From positions 1 to 36,064 of the forward strand of contig NEEC01000369.1 in NCBI GenBank assembly GCA_002189035.1: a stretch of 36,064 nucleotides of DNA. Direction: 5' to 3'. Below the pieces are notes generated by a model, which saw only the letters and a list, made by a program, of their open reading frames with translations, had not been told where the DNA came from and ran no database searches. This document shows, piece after piece, positions 35,284-36,064 of this stretch (its first letter is position 1; every line of letters begins with the position of its first letter). The stretch is from Utricularia gibba. Lineage: Eukaryota; Streptophyta; Magnoliopsida; Lamiales; Lentibulariaceae. The position numbers were made by a program, and so were the translations under genes.

Positions 35284-36017
35284 CCTGGTTATATTCATAT
35301 TGTGCATTTTGGTGAGGAGAGCAGATTCACCATAAGTTTTCTCAACTTCATTACCATCTCTTAGTTCCAATCTCTTTTCTGTAGATTGCAACTCAATCAT
35401 GAACTCTCTAAATGTTGGCTCTGGTGTAACAGGATATTCAGGATACAGCTGATGGAGCTTTCCTTCAATAATGTCAAGGATTTTTCTTTCTGTCTCAAGT
35501 GCACATAACTTTGGCTCGAATCTTGCAGGTAGGCTCATGATTGCCTTGCTAATCACCTTTTGATCCTCAAGTTTTTCCCCCAATCCTCGAATCTCCTTCA
35601 CAAGCTTCGCAGTACGTTCATAATAGACTTGTATGGTTTCATTGTCTAACATTTTGTTCCTCTCAAAGTCCTCCAGCTTGTTTTTGCATAATATCTCTCT
35701 GAGTTTGGCATCGCCTTCATAATGGGATTTGAGAGTATCCCATATTTCTTTTGCTGATTGACACTCTGCAATATCATCAAATAGATGTTCAGAGATGGCT
35801 TGATACAAGGCATCCATTGCTTCATCTTTTCTCTGTTGAAGATACTCAGCTTCCTCTTGCTGTTCTGATTGGATTTGCTTGTTATTGTAATAGCCGGAAT
35901 CTCCCTTTCAACAACATCCCAAATCTTTCTGACCCGAAGGTAGCTGCGCATCTTTTTGACCCAGCTTCCATACTCTGAACCATCAAATATTGGAGGTCCT
36001 CTACCAGATGCCATCAT
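35284..36017 (-). pseudogene. Truncated, frameshifted Ty1/copia-type Gag
   Basis: The minus strand encodes the N-terminal and central parts of a copia-type Gag, which forms the virus-like particle and packages element RNA. Reading starts at ATG 36017; a GTG at 36023 and an ATG at 36014 are alternatives. Early residues include PPIFDGSEYGSWVKKM and IWDVVE, as in the DUF4219-type N-terminus. The frame then shifts at about 35900-35910, in the TCTCCCTTTC stretch. The downstream frame is bounded by a stop at 35908-35910 and stays open to the array. It carries the UBN2 (gag-polypeptide) domain: AKEIWDTLKSHYEGD, LCKNKLEDFERNKMLDNETI, KAIMSLPARFEP. The protein ends at the satellite junction, where array sequence adds a few codons and a TAA. 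The CCHC zinc knuckle, protease, integrase and reverse transcriptase are absent. The shift may be a real mutation or a one-base consensus error. Domain names come from memory of the families, not a search. Confidence 0.88.
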
Positions 36018-36064
36018 AGCCACCGCTTGACAAGCTTTGGGTTGATACTTGGTAATCTACCAAG
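36018..36064 (-). other. Retrotransposon leader upstream of gag (partial)
   Basis: These are the 47 bases between the gag ATG and the window edge, on the minus strand. The gag frame is open back to an in-frame TAG at about position 36057-36059. No clear tRNA primer-binding site or LTR end is visible, so the 5' LTR would lie further right, outside the window. Confidence 0.55.
36048..36064. repeat. Short perfect inverted repeat at window edge
   Basis: CTTGGTA (36048-36054) and TACCAAG (36058-36064) are exact reverse complements separated by ATC. On the gag strand this lies 31-47 bases upstream of the ATG. It could fold as a small hairpin in the element's leader RNA, but a 7-bp dyad can also arise by chance. 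Confidence 0.6.

Noticed and set aside
35751-35978. A 75-codon plus-strand open frame opposite gag.
   Set aside because: It is antisense to the Gag coding region and has no family features. It is a shadow frame.
36030-36064. tRNA primer-binding site in the leader upstream of gag.
   Set aside because: Only a short TTGGTA match to the usual methionine-tRNA complement is present, and the following bases do not fit. The window ends before any LTR boundary.

Overview
The window is almost entirely one tandem satellite array, followed by a broken piece of a Ty1/copia-type LTR retrotransposon. The organism is most likely a flowering plant. The evidence is the retrotransposon Gag, whose N-terminal and central domains are of the type usual in plant copia elements, and the long head-to-tail array of a mid-sized satellite. 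I do not recognise the satellite as a named family and cannot name the species.

Layout. Positions 1-35283 hold 115 consecutive head-to-tail units plus the first 16 bases of another. All lie in one orientation, with a mean unit length of about 307 bp; most are 298-316 bp. Each unit is taken to start at the conserved TTACGATATCACGTGCACC block. Front-half and back-half variants define recurring unit types, called A, B, B', C, D, E, F and G here. The types are not randomly ordered. They form higher-order repeats (HORs): a mixed region at 1-9992, two 6-unit HOR copies (D-C-B-B-A-B) at 9993-13669, a two-unit D-G junction at 13670-14293, six 5-unit HOR copies (D-C-B-A-B or D-C-B-A-G, about 1.54 kb each) at 14294-23558, a transitional region at 23559-26646, four 6-unit HOR copies (about 1.85 kb each) at 26647-34039, and a degenerate edge at 34040-35283.

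At 35283/35284 the array stops inside a unit and abuts minus-strand Gag sequence (35284-36017). This Gag is frameshifted and has lost its C-terminal part, where the zinc knuckle would be, together with everything downstream of it. The short leader upstream of its start codon runs off the right edge.

No host protein-coding gene, rRNA, tRNA or CRISPR array was found. Open frames of 60-180 codons occur all over the array in every frame, but they are by-products of the repeat. Units differ by indels that are not multiples of three, and the frames end at unit boundaries. The points of most interest are the HOR organisation and its shift from 5-unit to 6-unit periods, the array/retrotransposon junction, chimeric units that suggest conversion or unequal exchange, and length variation dominated by small deletions, which could be partly a sequencing-consensus artefact.
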